Source of the DNA: Xiphydria camelus
Lineage: Eukaryota > Arthropoda > Insecta > Hymenoptera > Xiphydriidae
Length of the DNA stretch: 64,000 bases
Direction: 5' to 3'
Assembly (NCBI GenBank): GCA_963678675.1
Contig: OY783192.1
Span: 17,385,005 to 17,449,004, forward strand
The notes under the pieces are model-generated. The model did not search any database. It saw only the letters and a list, made by a program, of their open reading frames with translations, and had not been told where the DNA came from. Position numbers and translations under genes: made by a program. This document shows, piece by piece, positions 31,377-44,470 of the stretch (position 1 is the stretch's first letter; each line of letters begins with the position of its first letter).

Positions 31377-33118
31377 TCATAGCAGTTCTTTGGCAATAAA
31401 TTCTTTACAAACAAAGTGTTGTAGCATCAAAACGTCGTATTGTCCATTGTGAGCTTTTTCAAGGTAAACATCGATACTCTTTTTGGCTAACTCTGTAAGC
31501 GTCAATTTTTCACTTTGGAATTTTTGATGTTTGTATTTCATTTGGTATGTTTTAAGAGAGCAAGTAAACCCTGCCACAACAGATTGAAATTCTTCCATTA
31601 AAGAGCAATTTTCCACAGCACGAAGTAAGCGTGGTGCATCGAAGTCACACTTATGTGCTGTTAACACGCAAGGTCTATCGAACTCTCTCAAAAAACTTAT
31701 CAATTCTGTCAAACCACTTTCATTGCAACTGTATTCACTGCAACATCGTTATAACGAAGCTCACGGCCTACCATCCTCAAGCCATTTACCGCAGAAGCAC
31801 CAGCTTCAATAGGGCGAGTTGGTTTAACGTACTTGCTGAATACGTTACGTTCCTTTATCGCAGCGATTTACAGAATGTCCGCTTTCTTAGAGCGACTTGA
31901 CGTTTCTAAATCGAAAAAATAAAACAATATTCGCCGTGCGGAAATTCCACGTATCTCAAGAAGTCTTCTTCGGTGGCATAATGAGTGGGTGCATGCGAGT
32001 CACCACTCGACTCATTCGTTTCATTTATTGATGGTACGCTGAACAAGCTCATACCAGAGGCATACGATGGACCCCCTAATTATTCGTTTCTGTACCTCAA
32101 TGCAGCACGATTGTTAGCCAACTCGATGCGTCGTCTTTTAGCCATAATAGAGTTACGATTCACCGTTTGTCGTTTAAAAATATTCTCAGTGCGTTGTGTG
32201 TGAAAAACAGTATGCTCTGTATAATTCAACTTTAATTTGTCATAGATGAATAAAACATACTTTTCTCCTTCATTTTTTTCTGCTACAGTAGCTGCTACCC
32301 GAAAATCCATGGAACTGCTTCGACTATAACAGACTGATCTCGGTGCTTTTCTGCTTACGGATGCATTAAAGCTCTTGTTATTCTGCGTTGAATGGGAAAA
32401 TGCATATTTCAGAGAATTTTTGGACAAATCACCGACAAATTTTTTAAAACTTTTATGTAAAGTCGGACTCTGCAACCCATCTCCAATAGTACCGTGAGAA
32501 TACACCGTAGGATTTTTTAAGAAGCCACACCATTTTTCATCGCAGTTGTGCAAATTGAAATATTTTGACCTGGAATATTTTTAACACTTTTCTCTACTCC
32601 CTCAACATTCCCCGTATTTTGTGCTATGGCCTATTTAAAACAACGATGGAGATAATTCATTGTCGTTTTACACAATTTCCTTTCCGGATCATTGTCTTTT
32701 GGAAGGTGTGATATAAGTTTCCTCACGTTGCGATTTATATGACCGCGATCAGATAACTTGACAACATCACGGTGAAGAGCAGTTCTTAGTTTTGCCACTG
32801 CCGAAGAATCTTCGCCTCCAATGAAAATATCCACTTCCACATTGTTTTTCTTAAAATTTTTACCTGTTGCCATTTAACTTCTAAACTACCCTCCATAGCT
32901 TTAGCACTTCCGCTAAATTCTTGGCGACAATCGTATTCGGTTTTAAGGACTCCCATTTTGCATTTGTTGCACAAACGATTTTCTGTCCCATAACCACTAC
33001 TTTGTGAAACATAAAAAGACGCAAAACCATTTAGACTATTATAGTTGTTCCCTGATCCACGTTTTGACCATGCTGCATCAAATGAAAGCATCAATCTCAC
33101 GATTTGCTGTTCGTCCAA
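31377..33118 (-). pseudogene. Decayed Mutator-like transposase joined to a 3'-5' exonuclease-like domain
   Basis: Minus-strand pieces in order are: 33118-32786 with LSFDAAWSKRGSGNNYNSLN, NRLCNKCKMG, DCRQEFSGSAKAMEG; 32873-32631 with FIGGEDSSAVAKL and DRGHINRNVRKLISHLP; 32553-32080 with WCGFLKNP and APRSVCYSRSSSMDFRVA. The last piece, 31712-31377, has ISFLREFDRPCVLTAHKCDF then DAPRLLRAVENCS and GQYDVLMLQHF. The first parts fit the insect 'Mutator-like transposase' family (SFDGSW...SDGD-like motifs). The last part fits a DEDD-type exonuclease (AHNxxFDxxRL) that often follows it. Frames break between all pieces, so it is inactive. Confidence 0.65.
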
Positions 33119-33557
33119 GGAAGAATTTGTGGGAATAATGAAGTCGTCTTACAATCTGGGTAGTCTAAATAAAAAGAAACGAAAAAAAAAAGAAAATTTC
33201 ATGCAAAAAACCCAAAACAAAATTTAGCAAGGTGATTACTAAAATCAATAAAACTATTGACTTGTAAAGGAGAAATATAGGGCAGTAACAAAAGAATCTA
33301 TTCTTTTTTGTTTTGTTTTAATTTTCAATTAGTAATATTGATTCATATACATTATCATAATTCATCTGGTATATATATCTAAACCTTTATAAGTAGTATA
33401 CGGTTTTATCAATAACAGTTGAAGAATATAAATATAAAAAACTAATGTAAATAGCTAAATATTTTGTTTTAATAAAAATAAATGTAAAGAAAAAAAGTGT
33501 GGGAGAAAAAGCCCAAAAAATTAAAAACAAAAAATGTAAAAAATAATATGCATTTAA

Positions 33558-34511
33558 CCTTCCTAAGTCACTCAATTCGACTATACACAGAGGTTTGTTT
33601 GGGTCAAAAATGACCCACATATATAATAACACGTTCGTTACTATTTATTGCTCCATTTTTTATACACTTTGGTATTAATTACTTACTTCTAAATACTGGA
33701 TACGCATTTAAATGAAAAAATATAGCTTTTCGAATATTAACGTACACAAAATTATTTTTTCTTAGAACGCTTACATCTAACTAGTGATGATTTTGTCCTG
33801 TAATGTGCTACAGAAAAACCATTATGAGCACCTCAAGCACGTATGTGTTTGCACTAGATGACCCTTACAAATAAATTTTTGGCAGCGGTGATATTTGTAA
33901 AAAGATTTGTTGTCAGTTTTCTCGCATAAGTAGCAATGACCTCTTTTCTTCGCGCCTATAGACTGAGATGTAGAAGAAAAAGGTACCACTTCAGATTTAA
34001 TTTTCAAGTTTAAAAGTTTTGACAAATTAAAAATGCACCCTGCTGCGTGAACGCTCGTTGAATAACTGATAGAATAATCGAAGAAAGAAGGAGGCGTCAA
34101 AGTCAAGCGCGAACAAGTTCGGATCTGCGAGCTGCTGTGAGCAGCAGCTCTGCAACGAACAACATTGTTGCTGCTAGGTAACTCACGCGAGTACTTTATT
34201 TTGCTCGTCCTATATATGTATAATAATAAGCATGTTATGATACGTTATTTAGTCTTGTCAGTCTAAACACGAAATATGCGAACATCGCCGCACAAAAGCA
34301 TTCGGTCATTTTTGACCTGAATAACCTCCGTGTAACTATTTTTATCGTAAGTACTCCTGATCGATTTTTCAAAAATTAAAATCACCAGAATTTCCCTATA
34401 GACTTTACAAATAAAGTCACTAACCCATAAGTATGTATCATGTGCGGTCTTAGTGTTATTAACAAAATTAATATGCTACGGGTCAGAAATGACCCGAGCG
34501 ACTTAGGAAGG
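33558..34511. mobile_element. Internally deleted piggyBac element with TTAA flanks
   Basis: The left end CCTTCCTAAGTCACTC and the right end GAGCGACTTAGGAAGG pair in 15 of 16 bases. TTAA lies directly outside at 33554-33557 and 34512-34515. GGGTCA-N-TGACCC palindromes occur near both ends (GGGTCAAAAATGACCC; GGGTCAGAAATGACCC). Only the C-terminal tail of a transposase remains inside. Confidence 0.85.
33822..34106 (-). pseudogene. C-terminal cysteine-rich domain of a piggyBac transposase
   Basis: The fragment carries KKRGHCYLCEKTDNKSFYKY, HRCQKFICKGH and HTCLRC. This CxxC...CxxC...H...CxxC cluster is the end-binding zinc domain at the C-terminus of piggyBac transposases. The catalytic part is deleted. 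Its position inside TTAA-flanked ends confirms the family. Confidence 0.8.
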
Positions 34512-34515
34512 TTAA

Positions 34516-36129
34516 CTTCGATGCGCAATATACGTGAATAGAAAAAAAAATTGAAAAAACATGAAATTATTAAAACTGGCAAGGTGGAAAATAAAAGGAG
34601 TACTCAAAATTCTTCTCTCTAGGCCAAATTAAAAGTAAATTAATGAAAAAAAAAGATGAACATAATGAAGTTGAGTGTAAGAGACGTTTGAAGGTTGGAA
34701 AAGGATGTTAGCTTACAAGACTTTTTTGATTTCATCGATATTTTCTACAGTCAATGCTTTTTCATGTTGGACAGCTTTGTCACAACTTTCAGCTGCCACT
34801 TCTTCCACAACATACCCAGTAATACGTTCGTAATATTTATATGTATTTCTGCTCATCGAAAGAATGTCCAAACAGGCACAGAGCTTGTCAAAGCCCTGGA
34901 AAGAAATTCCTGTATGTAAAAGACCTGTAAATAATTATTAATGTTTGAAGTAGGTTTTTTTTTCAATGAAATGGGTATTCTAGCGATTGTTGTATTTGAC
35001 GAATAAAAAATGCACTTACCCATGGCTACTTTGTAATTAAATTCGAAGTGGCAATTACTATGCTTATCAAAACGTCGTTTTCCGTTGATATGGAAACTAT
35101 GGAACTTCCGTTTCATGTCAGTTTCATTTTACTGCCTACCGCGCCGTAAGAAGTTTTACTTCAAAACATTTATTTCCTTCTTCACTTAATGTATCCAAAT
35201 TGGTATTAAAATTTTAAACACATATTTCCAACCGATTTCCAGCCAAGCTAAATCTTTTTTCTCTCTGCCGTGATAGTCCTCCAAGAAAGTGTCCCATATA
35301 CAAGGACGACTTTCCACGTACAAAATTAAATTTTCTGTATCACTCATCACGCATCAGAAGTAGCAATTCACGTCTTCTCATCACCTCTTGCAGTGTTTAA
35401 CTGAAATAATTAGAATGTGATTCCGGCGTGTATGTGCTCACTATATTGAAATATATGGAAAGAAGTGCGTTATGAATTCATAATCTTAAATTTTCCGATC
35501 CGGAATTCATAACGCTCATCAGTATCACTCTGACAGATAGATCTAAAAAATTCATAATCTGAAAAAATCAGAACGTGTGTGCTGCATAATTTTAAAAAAC
35601 GAGTGCGTAGAAAGCTGCGCGATAGAAGTGAAACTTCATAGTTGAATATGGGGTAAAATGAACACACGAGTTACAATAGTTGAACGATTTAACCGAGGAT
35701 ACACTAAACTGCAATTGAATGCAACGGAAATTGCAATATACAAGAGGTGCGAGCGACACTGCAAGGCAATACACGACGATACAATGAATTATGAGCGGAG
35801 CGGTTGTTCTTATATTATATCCTAAGAGATATGGATACGGGAACTATGGTAGGGGTAGCGTCGGTTGACGTTACGCATCCTGATTGACTGGAGGAGGAAT
35901 GTCGGTGGAACAGAAAATGACGCTGGGAACTTTCCGAGGTTCGAGTAAAAGGGGCGAAGATATCATTGCTAACGGTACCCGCGTGACGCACTCAGCGGTC
36001 AAGAAGAGCTGATGCTCGATCTCGACTGTGAGGGTGCGGCAGGCTACCTCGAAACAAGTAAATAGATTTCTTGGACAAGTCAGTCATTAAATTGTACGAA
36101 CTGGCCATCGACTGAACTCGACATTCCTC
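34516..36129. other. No gene recognised
   Basis: AT-rich to 35400, then mixed composition. Several short open frames, none with a recognisable domain. A GC-rich patch leads into the repeat at 36130. Confidence 0.4.
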
Positions 36130-36665
36130 CCCTTAAGCTGGCCAGGTATTCGCTTTATAGCGGTGCCCATTGTAGCGGGCACTGCGAGAGAAGGCTTGCT
36201 ACGAACCGTCCGGTAATTACCTTCCGAGAATGGTGTGGGACCGTGGTATTCGCGATCTATGTTATGCGCAGTACCAGCAGTACCGGCAGTACGCGCTCGT
36301 CGAAGAGACCCGAGCGCGAGACATGCCGAGGCGAGGACTATACCTGAGACGCGAGACCGAGAGCACCGTGTACAACCCCCATTTACGCTCTCGCTTCCTT
36401 TGACACGTGTTGGAGACCGCTTCTAAACCGAGCGCTCCGAGGGCGAGGCGAGAGGCCCTTGGACGAGGCGAGAACACCAGGTACACGCTCGCTCTCGCCT
36501 GGTCTCGGGTCCCTTCGGTGATCGTGTACTGCCGGCATTAGCCGAAATACCCCGATTCGCCGATGGCGGGATTAACTATGGATGGCGAGTTATTTATGAC
36601 GCGACGCTATTAATCGGTGCGAACCGATACTCAGAATTCAGTCTATCGCGACGGAACACTAATAT
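36130..36665 (+). repeat. Diverged GC-rich repeat, copy 2 of 3
   Basis: Shares GGCCAGGTATT, CGGTAATTACC, ATGGTGTGGGACCG and CGAAATACCCCG blocks with 28430-28800 and 44615-45180. Confidence 0.4.
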
Positions 36666-36666
36666 A

Positions 36667-36925
36667 TGGGGGGTTCAGAAGTGAAGTGGATCAAGTCCTG
36701 AAAACGAACTACGAAGAAAATAAAGGTTAAATATTTTTCTTGTTTATTAATTCAAACAAAAACATCTGTATAATATAAAGCTTTGTGAAGTATTTAGTAC
36801 ACTTTTCTTACCCAAATGTTTCTGTTTGAATTGATAAACAAGAAAAATGTTTAACCTTTATTTTCTTCATAAATCGTTTTCAGGACTTGATCCATTTCAT
36901 TTCTGACCCCCCCCCCCCCCCCATA
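36667..36925. mobile_element. MITE with GGTTCAGAAGTGAAGTGGAT ends
   Basis: The left arm GTGGATCAAGTCCTGAAAAC and AATAAAGGTTAAATATTTTT pair with the right arm. A poly-C tract of about 18 bases near 36907-36923 borders the right end; its length may be unstable. Confidence 0.7.
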
Positions 36926-37568
36926 TATACAAACTTTACACGACGATGAATTTGATTTGGGCACTATTCTCACTCGAAAATAACTTCAACACTACGCAAA
37001 AAAAAATGTTTGTGACTACTTTTTAACCTCAATATATACAGATACAGTACTATTTATTGTAAATTGAAAAAAATTACAATAAAAATGCGTTCCCCCGAAG
37101 GAACAATGCTCTCCCGGGGGTAATATGAATGGCACTATAAAAAAATATTTCTGACTACTTTCTAACCTCAATATACATATACTACACTATATAAACTCGG
37201 CGGCTCATCACGTGCTAGAGAATATTCCACTCCGATATATACCGTATGTTTAATGGAAAACCGATCGCTTGCAGAGACCTGGAAATTTGACTTTGGCAGT
37301 ATTTGGACTCTTTTGAAGCCAACTCTAAGGCCGGCCTTTCACAGCCGGAATATCTCTCTGAATTCAGACGGTGTTAGGTAAGCGTGCTATGATATTGTGT
37401 TGAATAATGGTGCGTTTTATATGTGTTAGATAGTACGGGTTTCGGCCGCCTCGCGGTGGCACCTCGCGGCGGTGCTTATCGATCGCAGATCAATACCACG
37501 TGACGCGGTCACGTGCGCTTTATCTATCTTCCGGTCTCCATTCTTTTCCGGTTTCACTTCACATGTAA

Positions 37569-37789
37569 CCCCTTCAGACCTGGTGTACACGAGAATGTAC
37601 ATTGGTTTTGAGCTATTATATTAAAAAATGTTACGCAAAAATACAACTTTGTACTGTTTGCACATAAATATAAGAAAATTTAAAAAATAGAGATTGCAAA
37701 AATATGTTAAAATATAATAATACCCCAAAGGCTAAAACATCATTAACAATTTTGTTTACTCCGCGAAAAAAAAATCAGTTCTGAAGGGG
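37569..37789. mobile_element. piggyBac-type MITE, 221 bp
   Basis: The ends CCCCTTCAGACCTG and CAGTTCTGAAGGGG match in 13 of 14. The right flank is TTAA (37790-37793). The left flank is GTAA, one base from TTAA. No coding sequence. Confidence 0.65.
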
Positions 37790-37922
37790 TTAAGACTCTT
37801 ATCGATATCGCGTAAATTCTCATCCTTACTGTATTTCAATCATCTACGAACATTTTTGGTCCTTAGAGCCGGATATACTGTAGCAAGTGAAGTGAAGTGC
37901 AAGTGATACGTGCATCTATCGT

Positions 37923-40900
37923 GTGTGTGTGAACTATCTCGCGAACGAAACGCTATTATCTGGGACCTCGTTAGTGAATTGGAACGAGCATGGAGTCCTA
38001 CATCGAGCGACAGCATCGTCTCCAAGGCCTTATCAGTCGCACTGTGGAAAACTCAAAGAAGCTTTGAATATCCAACATCACTGCGCGGGAGTCGTGTTGG
38101 TAAAACTAGAAATCTTGGAGAAGAACCGGGCAGAATTCCAAGTGCTTCACGAGAAGATCATTGACAACGCCACTTCGGGATTTCGAGACACCGACTCATA
38201 CTTCACGGACGAGTTCTACGAATGCACCGAAGATATCTTTGTCCTTCAAAAGGGCGCACTTGTAGATTTGTTACAGGACCACAAGTCTACGCCAAGGATG
38301 AGTACCTCCGAACCCACGTGACAGAAACTGCCTCGCATCGATCTTCCAAAGTTCTCGGGTGATTTTACGCAGTGGCAATCGTTTACTGATTTGTTTACCT
38401 CCATCGTGGTGAATAATACAACGCTGACGCCCATCGAAAAGCTTCACTACTTACGAACGACTCTATCAGACGAGGCTCTATCGTTGATTGCCTCCATACC
38501 GCTCACCACGGAGAACTTCAATGAAGCATGACCATCCTCAGCGATCACTACGACAATACACGCTTACAGGTAACCGCTCAACTTTTCGCGTTGTTCTGTA
38601 TCAAGACTGCTACGTCAGATGCTTCAGTCAAGCTCAAGCGTATCCTGAATGGATCTGCTAAAGCTCGCGGATCATTACACGTTATCGTAATGTCGAGTAA
38701 TGGAACGACATACTCGTCTTCCTGACGGTACAGAAGCTCGATGCCGCCACCAGGCGCGAATGGGAATGGATTATGGGGCCCTCCAAGGAATATCCAACGT
38801 TTTCCGAATTGAAAACATTCCTTGAAGGACGAATCAGCATGCTGGAGGCACTCGAGTGCATCTCAAAGACGGCCACTTCTACGTCAACCGGAAAATTTTC
38901 TACTGGAACGGGTTCCAAGAATACCGGCACTACAGGATCGACGCATGCAAAAGCTCGATTACACAATGCTACAAGGAAAGGCCGTTCGCCGCAGAGTTAC
39001 GTGATGTGTCAATAGGATCACTTTATCGGTTACTACGAGAACTTCAAATCCAAGAGTCCTGCGGTTCGGAAGGAAGTGACCATGTATAATAATTTGTATT
39101 TGAATTGTCTAGGCAAGCATATGGTACGTGATTGCTACTCAACAAAAACCTGCCAAATCTGCCAAAGCAAGCATCATTTGCTACTTCACAAGGCAGTGAC
39201 CATCAATCCCACTCAATCTGCATCAGCGATCAGTACGAGTTCGGGAGCAGACATATCGCAACGGAATCAGGTTGGGACGTCCACATCTGCAGCAACACAC
39301 AATATCGAAGTATGTAATCAGACGTCAGACGTCCCCATCTTGTTTATGACAGCCTTCGTTACTGTCACATCACCTTCGGGGTACTCCTGTGTCAGCTGAG
39401 CTCTGATTGACCCGGGATCCGAAGTATCGTTCGTCGCAGAGTCGTTAGCTCAACGATTTCGACTCGCTTGCTCCAAATCAACAATGTCCATCATTGGAGT
39501 CGGAGCCACGAAGTCGGCCACGTCACGTGGAACAGTAACATTTACGCTATCTCCACGATCAGAATCAGTCTTCTCTATCAATGTTCGCGCTCACGCCCTT
39601 CCGCGTCTCACTGCTTATCTGCCCAGCTGCACGTTATTGATGGCACATTGGCCGCATCTTGAAGGACTCACTGGCTGATCCGAACTTATCATCGTCCCAA
39701 TTTATCGAAATACTCATCGGAGCCGAGATATTCGGATTAATAATGACTGATGGAATCAAAAGAGGCCCAACTGGAAACCCCACGGCAATAAATACTCAAT
39801 TCGGCTGGCTTCTATCTGGTCGCGTGGGAATGGATTCCGGCGACCCTGAAACATCATCAGTCACGAGTCATTGATGAACGCTGGATAATGAACTACCATC
39901 ATTGCTGCGACAATTGTAGGAGCAAGAGGAGGCTTTGCCCAACGTTAAGCGTCTTAGCCAAGAGGAGCAACAATGCGAAGAGTTCTTCGACAGGACACAT
40001 ACTCGTGATCGGACAGGCCGCTACATCGTACGTATGCCCTTTAAATCAACAAATCCTGATCTAGGGAACTCTCTTTCCCCAGCAATCAAGATGTTTAATC
40101 GCATCACTAAGAAGTGCCAGATCAATCAAGAGTTTGGGAAGGCGTATCAAGCCTTTCTCGCCGAGTACGAGGAGCTCGGCTACATGCACATCGTATCTCA
40201 CGATGATATCACGCCTACTCATCGGACATTCTATCTACTACATCATGGAATCATCAAAGAATCCAGTTCAACACACGTCTGCGAGTAGTATTCAATGGCT
40301 CGCAGAGCACGTATGCTGGAATATCCTTAAACGAGCAACTCGCTGTAGGACCAAACCTCCTACATAATCTATGCGACATACTCTCTCGCTGGAGGATCTC
40401 TCGAATCGTCTTCAATGCTGACATCGAGAAAATGTACCGACAGGTATGGGTCCACGAGGATGGTCGCAATTTTCAGCGAATCATCTGGCACGATCGCGTC
40501 ACGGGTGAGCGTTGTGTCTATTGACTGTGCACGGTGACCTACGAACTCGCATGCGCACCGTACCTGGCCATGAAGGCTCTTCAGCAATTAGCTAAGGATG
40601 AAGCCGGATGGTTTTCCATTGGATTGGCAGCTCTAATTACGGACTTCTACGTCGATGACCTGCTCTCAGTGGCTGATGATATACCATCGGCTCTCACTAA
40701 GCAAGCTCAACTCCGCAATATTCTCAGGGCGGGCGGCTTCACCCTTCGAAAATGGATATCAAATGCTCATGAAGTCATCGATCATCTCCCAGCGGATATG
40801 ATATCGTCTGAAGTCACACACCTCGAACAACACAACGCCACTCATCGACTCCTAGGATTACCGTGGCAACCTCACAGTGACTCATTTGTTTTTAATGTGT

Positions 40901-42182
40901 TAACACAGCCACTAACGCTCCAACTGACGAAACGGAGCGTTGCTTTCAGGACTGCTAAGCTTTTCGACACTCTCGGATGGTTTAGACCTGTACTCATCAA
41001 AGCCAAGATCTTGCTGCAATCACTTTGGGCACTATCTCTAGCCTGGGACGATCCATTGCCCCAGTCTCATGTGGATCAATGGCTTGATTTCCAACGGGAT
41101 CTCCAGACCTTATCATCCATCCAGATACGACGATGGTTTGGCACATCAACCACGTTAATATCAAGGTCAAAGCAACATGGATTTGCAGACGCCTCGGAAC
41201 GAGCTTACGCTGCGGTACTCTATCTACGAGTCTGGACATCGAATGAATCATTGCCTCAGGTAACAATAATTACGTCCAAATCCAAGGTGGCACCAGTCAA
41301 AACAATATCACTACCGAGGCTCGAGCTATGCGCCTTAGTTCTTCTTGCTCAGATTACGTCTCGCATGATTGCAACGTTGTCTCTTGAACAATCATCTGTA
41401 CATCTGTGGACGGACTAAACGGTCGCTCTCGCCTGGCTTTATCGTGAACCAGGACGCTGACACACTTACGTTGCTAATCGGGTGGCTGAGATTCAGCATC
41501 GCTTACCAGACGCACACTATCACCACATCGAAGGTTCCGACAATCCAGCTGACTGCGCTTCGAGAGGAATAACGACCTCGGAGCTCGCATCACATCCGTT
41601 ATGGTGGGCGGGACGAGCGCGGCTATGAACAACACTCACACCTTGGCCTTCGGAAGATGCATACCTAGAGCCTGCATTCATTCCTGAAGAGAGTGTCTCC
41701 AGTCATACTATCAACATCGCTCCACAACCAGAATTCAATCTCATCACATGCTAATCAGACCTGACTCGGTTGACACGCACTACTGCATGGTGCCCGCGAT
41801 TTGTAAATAATCTGCGTACACGGACAGCCTCTCGACAAGGTCCTCTACTCCTCAGTAGCAGACTCTCCGCGTACGAGGTTAGAATGGCAGCTCATCGATG
41901 GGTCTATGTAGAGCAGCGACGCTTTTTCGGATTGGAGATTGCCGCACTGTCGTCCAATCAACCAAGCAGAATTAAGGAACCCTTAGCTCCCCTCAATCCA
42001 TTCATTGATCAAAACGGGCTTCTGCGCGTAGGCGGACGACTACGCCTTTCAGGTCTAGCTTTTGATTCGGCCCATCCTATGATTGTGTCACATATTTCAC
42101 CTCTTGCAGAGTTGATTGTCAAACACCATCACCATCAAAGTCTTCATGGCGGTCCGCAGCTCACACTTGCCGCTATTGTACA
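37923..42182 (+). pseudogene. BEL/Pao retrotransposon gag-pol, decayed and 3'-truncated
   Basis: In order: a gag start, then LPRIDLPKFSGDFTQWQSFT (gag core, ~38325-38525); zinc knuckles with CLGKHMVRDCYSTKTCQIC (~39105); a protease remnant ALIDPGSEVSFVAESLA (~39405). Reverse transcriptase follows, with VVFNGSQSTYAG and NADIEKMYRQVWV (~40285-40440) and DFYVDDLLSVAD (YVDD at ~40648). An A17-type/RNase H stretch (FRTAKLFDTLGWFRPVLIKA, HGFADASERAYAAVLYLR) runs to 41418. The H2C2 integrase front (HHHHQSLHGGPQLTLAAI) ends at ~42182, where a foldback repeat takes over. Several stops and frameshifts, for example TGA at ~38320 and ~38528. No LTRs found. Confidence 0.8.
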
Positions 42183-42184
42183 GG

Positions 42185-42605
42185 TACACGCCGAGGTACA
42201 TGTACACTTCACGTTTGACAGGTCGGTATATAAATTGAAACTTGTGATCGTATAATACGAAAGAGGAAAAACTTATATCGATAAAGAAAAAAAATAATAA
42301 AGTAGTTACCTACTCTATTATTGTAATCCAATTCCATTATATCCCTTATTTTTCTGCCACGACTTTGATTGTTGATAGTGGATGGATCAACCAATAAATT
42401 TGATTTTTCTTCGCTATCAGCAATTAAAGTCGTGGCAGAAAAATAAGTGATATAATGTTATTGGATTACAATAATGGAGTAACTACTTTATTATTATTTT
42501 TTCTTTATCGATATAAGTTTTTCCTCTTTCAACTTATACTATCACAAGTTTCAATTTATATACCGACCTGTCAAACGTGAAGTGTACATGTATGTACCTC
42601 ACTTC
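42185..42605. mobile_element. Foldback element, complete palindrome (family copies at 48978 and 61920)
   Basis: The arms GTACATGTACACTTCACGTT, ATATCGATAAAG and GTCGTGGCAGAAAAATAAG pair about a centre near 42400. Half-copies with the same ordered blocks occur at 48978-49205 and 61920-62110. Confidence 0.75.
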
Positions 42606-42929
42606 TATTTCATCTCTTCTTTGCCTTTGGTGTAACGATGGAAATTACAAAATATCATCATTTACACCCCGCAAAGCATGTTTTTGCAAGTAACTTTTCT
42701 GTAATATTCCTGCGATATTTTACAATATTCGTGAACACTACCGTATATTAAAAACATTCCTTTACGCATAATATATATTTCTCGATAAATTCGCGAATGT
42801 TGCAAAACATCATAGAAGCATTTCGGAATCATTACGTCGAAAGATCTCCTCGATAAGGTACAGCTCGATAAGATTGTACTTGTTAGGGCTGAATTATATG
42901 GGGTTTTTATAATTATTTCAGGACGTCCC

Positions 42930-43705
42930 AGAAGAATACAGGTGCAGCAAAATATCGATGCTGTGCTGGAGATTTATTTACGAGTAAGGGCGAAATTTCA
43001 GCGGTGCATGCAAAAGGATTTCTTAAAACTATTCCAACGTCTCGAGTTAATATATTATGTAACAACATATATACTGTCATCAGTGGTATCTTTACATGTG
43101 ATGAAACAGTTCGTCACGGTCATTGGAAGAGTAAACAGTATGTCCGATGGCAAACTCCAACTTTTGAATTTCCCTGACATTTGGCCGGAAGTGGTTGGGT
43201 CGTTTCTCTAGTCATTCATAGAATTGGTTTCGGGAGAGTGCGCTGCGGTCTTACGAGCCGTAAAAGCGAGAAGTGTCAAGCGTCTGGGGCCCCTTTCTCT
43301 AACTCGCTCGCAAAGTTGTGTATACGCATCTTAGCCAATAGACCAATCAGGACCAAGTATTCCGTTGTGGTGGGGTCCTGATTGGTCTACTCGCTAAGAA
43401 ACGTATACGTTTCTCTTACAAGGGAGTTAGAGAAAGGGGCCCCTGATCTCCCAGTAGCTGTCAATTCGGGAGATCGAAACATCTGACGTCGAAAAGATTA
43501 ATTTGTAAATAATGGTGAATAATGTGTAGAAAAGTGATAGGAAATAATCATTCGGGTTTCTTCGATGAGATTCCCCAAGTGTTTAAAAATCGGTGTCCGA
43601 TTTTTGATATAACTGTTGCTTCAACTTCCAGTAATATTAATTGTAAGTATTACTGCAGAGCGAGTAGGTTAAAAGATTTTCGTGAAGACTCACGATTTTC
43701 TGATA
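42930..43705 (+). repeat. Repeat X, copy 1 (reference for nested insertions)
   Basis: Runs from GATTTATTTACGAGTAAG through GCGGTGCATGCAAAAGGATT, GTCCGATGGCAAACTCCAAC and TTCGATGAGATTCCC to a Tyr/Ser-rich tail. A second copy is spread over 49215-49252, 54404-54492 and 55308-55795, cut by two insertions. Copy 1 has its own MITE at 43287-43442. Confidence 0.75.
43287..43442. mobile_element. 156-bp MITE with GGGCCCCTTTCTCTAACTC ends
   Basis: The 19-bp ends pair perfectly. CTG flanks both sides (43284-43286 and 43443-43445). The second copy of repeat X at 55483-55500 reads straight through (AAACGTCTGATCTCCCAG), an empty site with a single CTG. A 3-bp duplication fits Harbinger or CACTA-like elements. 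Confidence 0.85.
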
Positions 43706-43707
43706 TA

Positions 43708-44279
43708 GACCGTCAGATAGTGACAGATTTTGGTGTCCCATTTTCGCATACAAGCCTCGAAGAGGGTTGAAAAGTACTTCGATTTTGAGTAGAATGAAGA
43801 GAAATTTACGAATGGTCCCTGGGGATAACATATAGAAAATTCGATTTTTCTTAACAAAAAAATAAAAGGTACCTCTTGCCAATTTTTTCACGCAAGCCTT
43901 GTTCACTAAATGATTAATTAACAAAACCTGGCTTCGGAAATCAAAGGCTTGTGTGGGAAAATCGGTCAAAATCTCGATTTCTCCTTACAAGATTACGCCC
44001 TTATTTCAACCCTTTAGCTACCTGCAACACTCAAGCATTTGGTTTTCCGAAGCCAGATTTTACTAATTAATCAATTAGTGAACAAGGCTTGCGTGAAAAA
44101 ATTGGCAAGAGACACCTTTTATTTTTTTGTTAAGAAAAATCGAATTTTCTATATGTTATCCCCAGGGACCATTCGTAAATTTCCCTACATTCTACTCAAA
44201 ATCGAAGTACTTTTCAACCCTCTTCGAGGCTTGCATGCGAAAATGGGGCACCAGAATCTATCACTATCTGCTGACGGTC
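43708..44279. mobile_element. 572-bp TA-flanked foldback element
   Basis: The ends GACCGTCAGATAGTGACAG and CTGACGGTC pair, with TA outside (43706-43707 and 44280-44281). Long arms pair through TTGAAAAGTACTTCGATTTT and CCTGGGGATAACATATAGAA. Antiparallel open frames of ~107 codons on the two arms are palindrome artefacts. Confidence 0.75.
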
Positions 44280-44360
44280 TAAATGCCTGTGCTACAATTA
44301 ATTCACGAAATCTCACGCTCTGTCTCAAAATTGATGGTCCAATTGAATTAAGTAAAAATT

Positions 44361-44470
44361 GATCGGTGTAGATCGGTGTAGATCGGTGTCGATCGGTCTA
44401 GATCGGTATCGATCGGTCTAGACCGGTGTCGATCGGTCTAGATCGGTGTCGATCGGTCTAGATCGGTCTA
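44361..44470 (+). repeat. Tandem array, 11 exact 10-bp units
   Basis: Each unit is GATCGGTGTA or a variant (GATCGGTCTA, GATCGGTGTC, GATCGGTATC, GACCGGTGTC). Alternate units pair into a 20-bp higher-order repeat. The 10-bp period equals about one helical turn. Confidence 0.9.

Noticed and set aside
43637..44362. Two ~110-codon proteins on opposite strands (KKNRIFYMLSPGTIRK)
   Set aside because: They are the two arms of a foldback element read in opposite directions; no conserved domain.
44361..44470. CRISPR array
   Set aside because: 10-bp units without unique spacers in a eukaryotic context; a simple tandem repeat.
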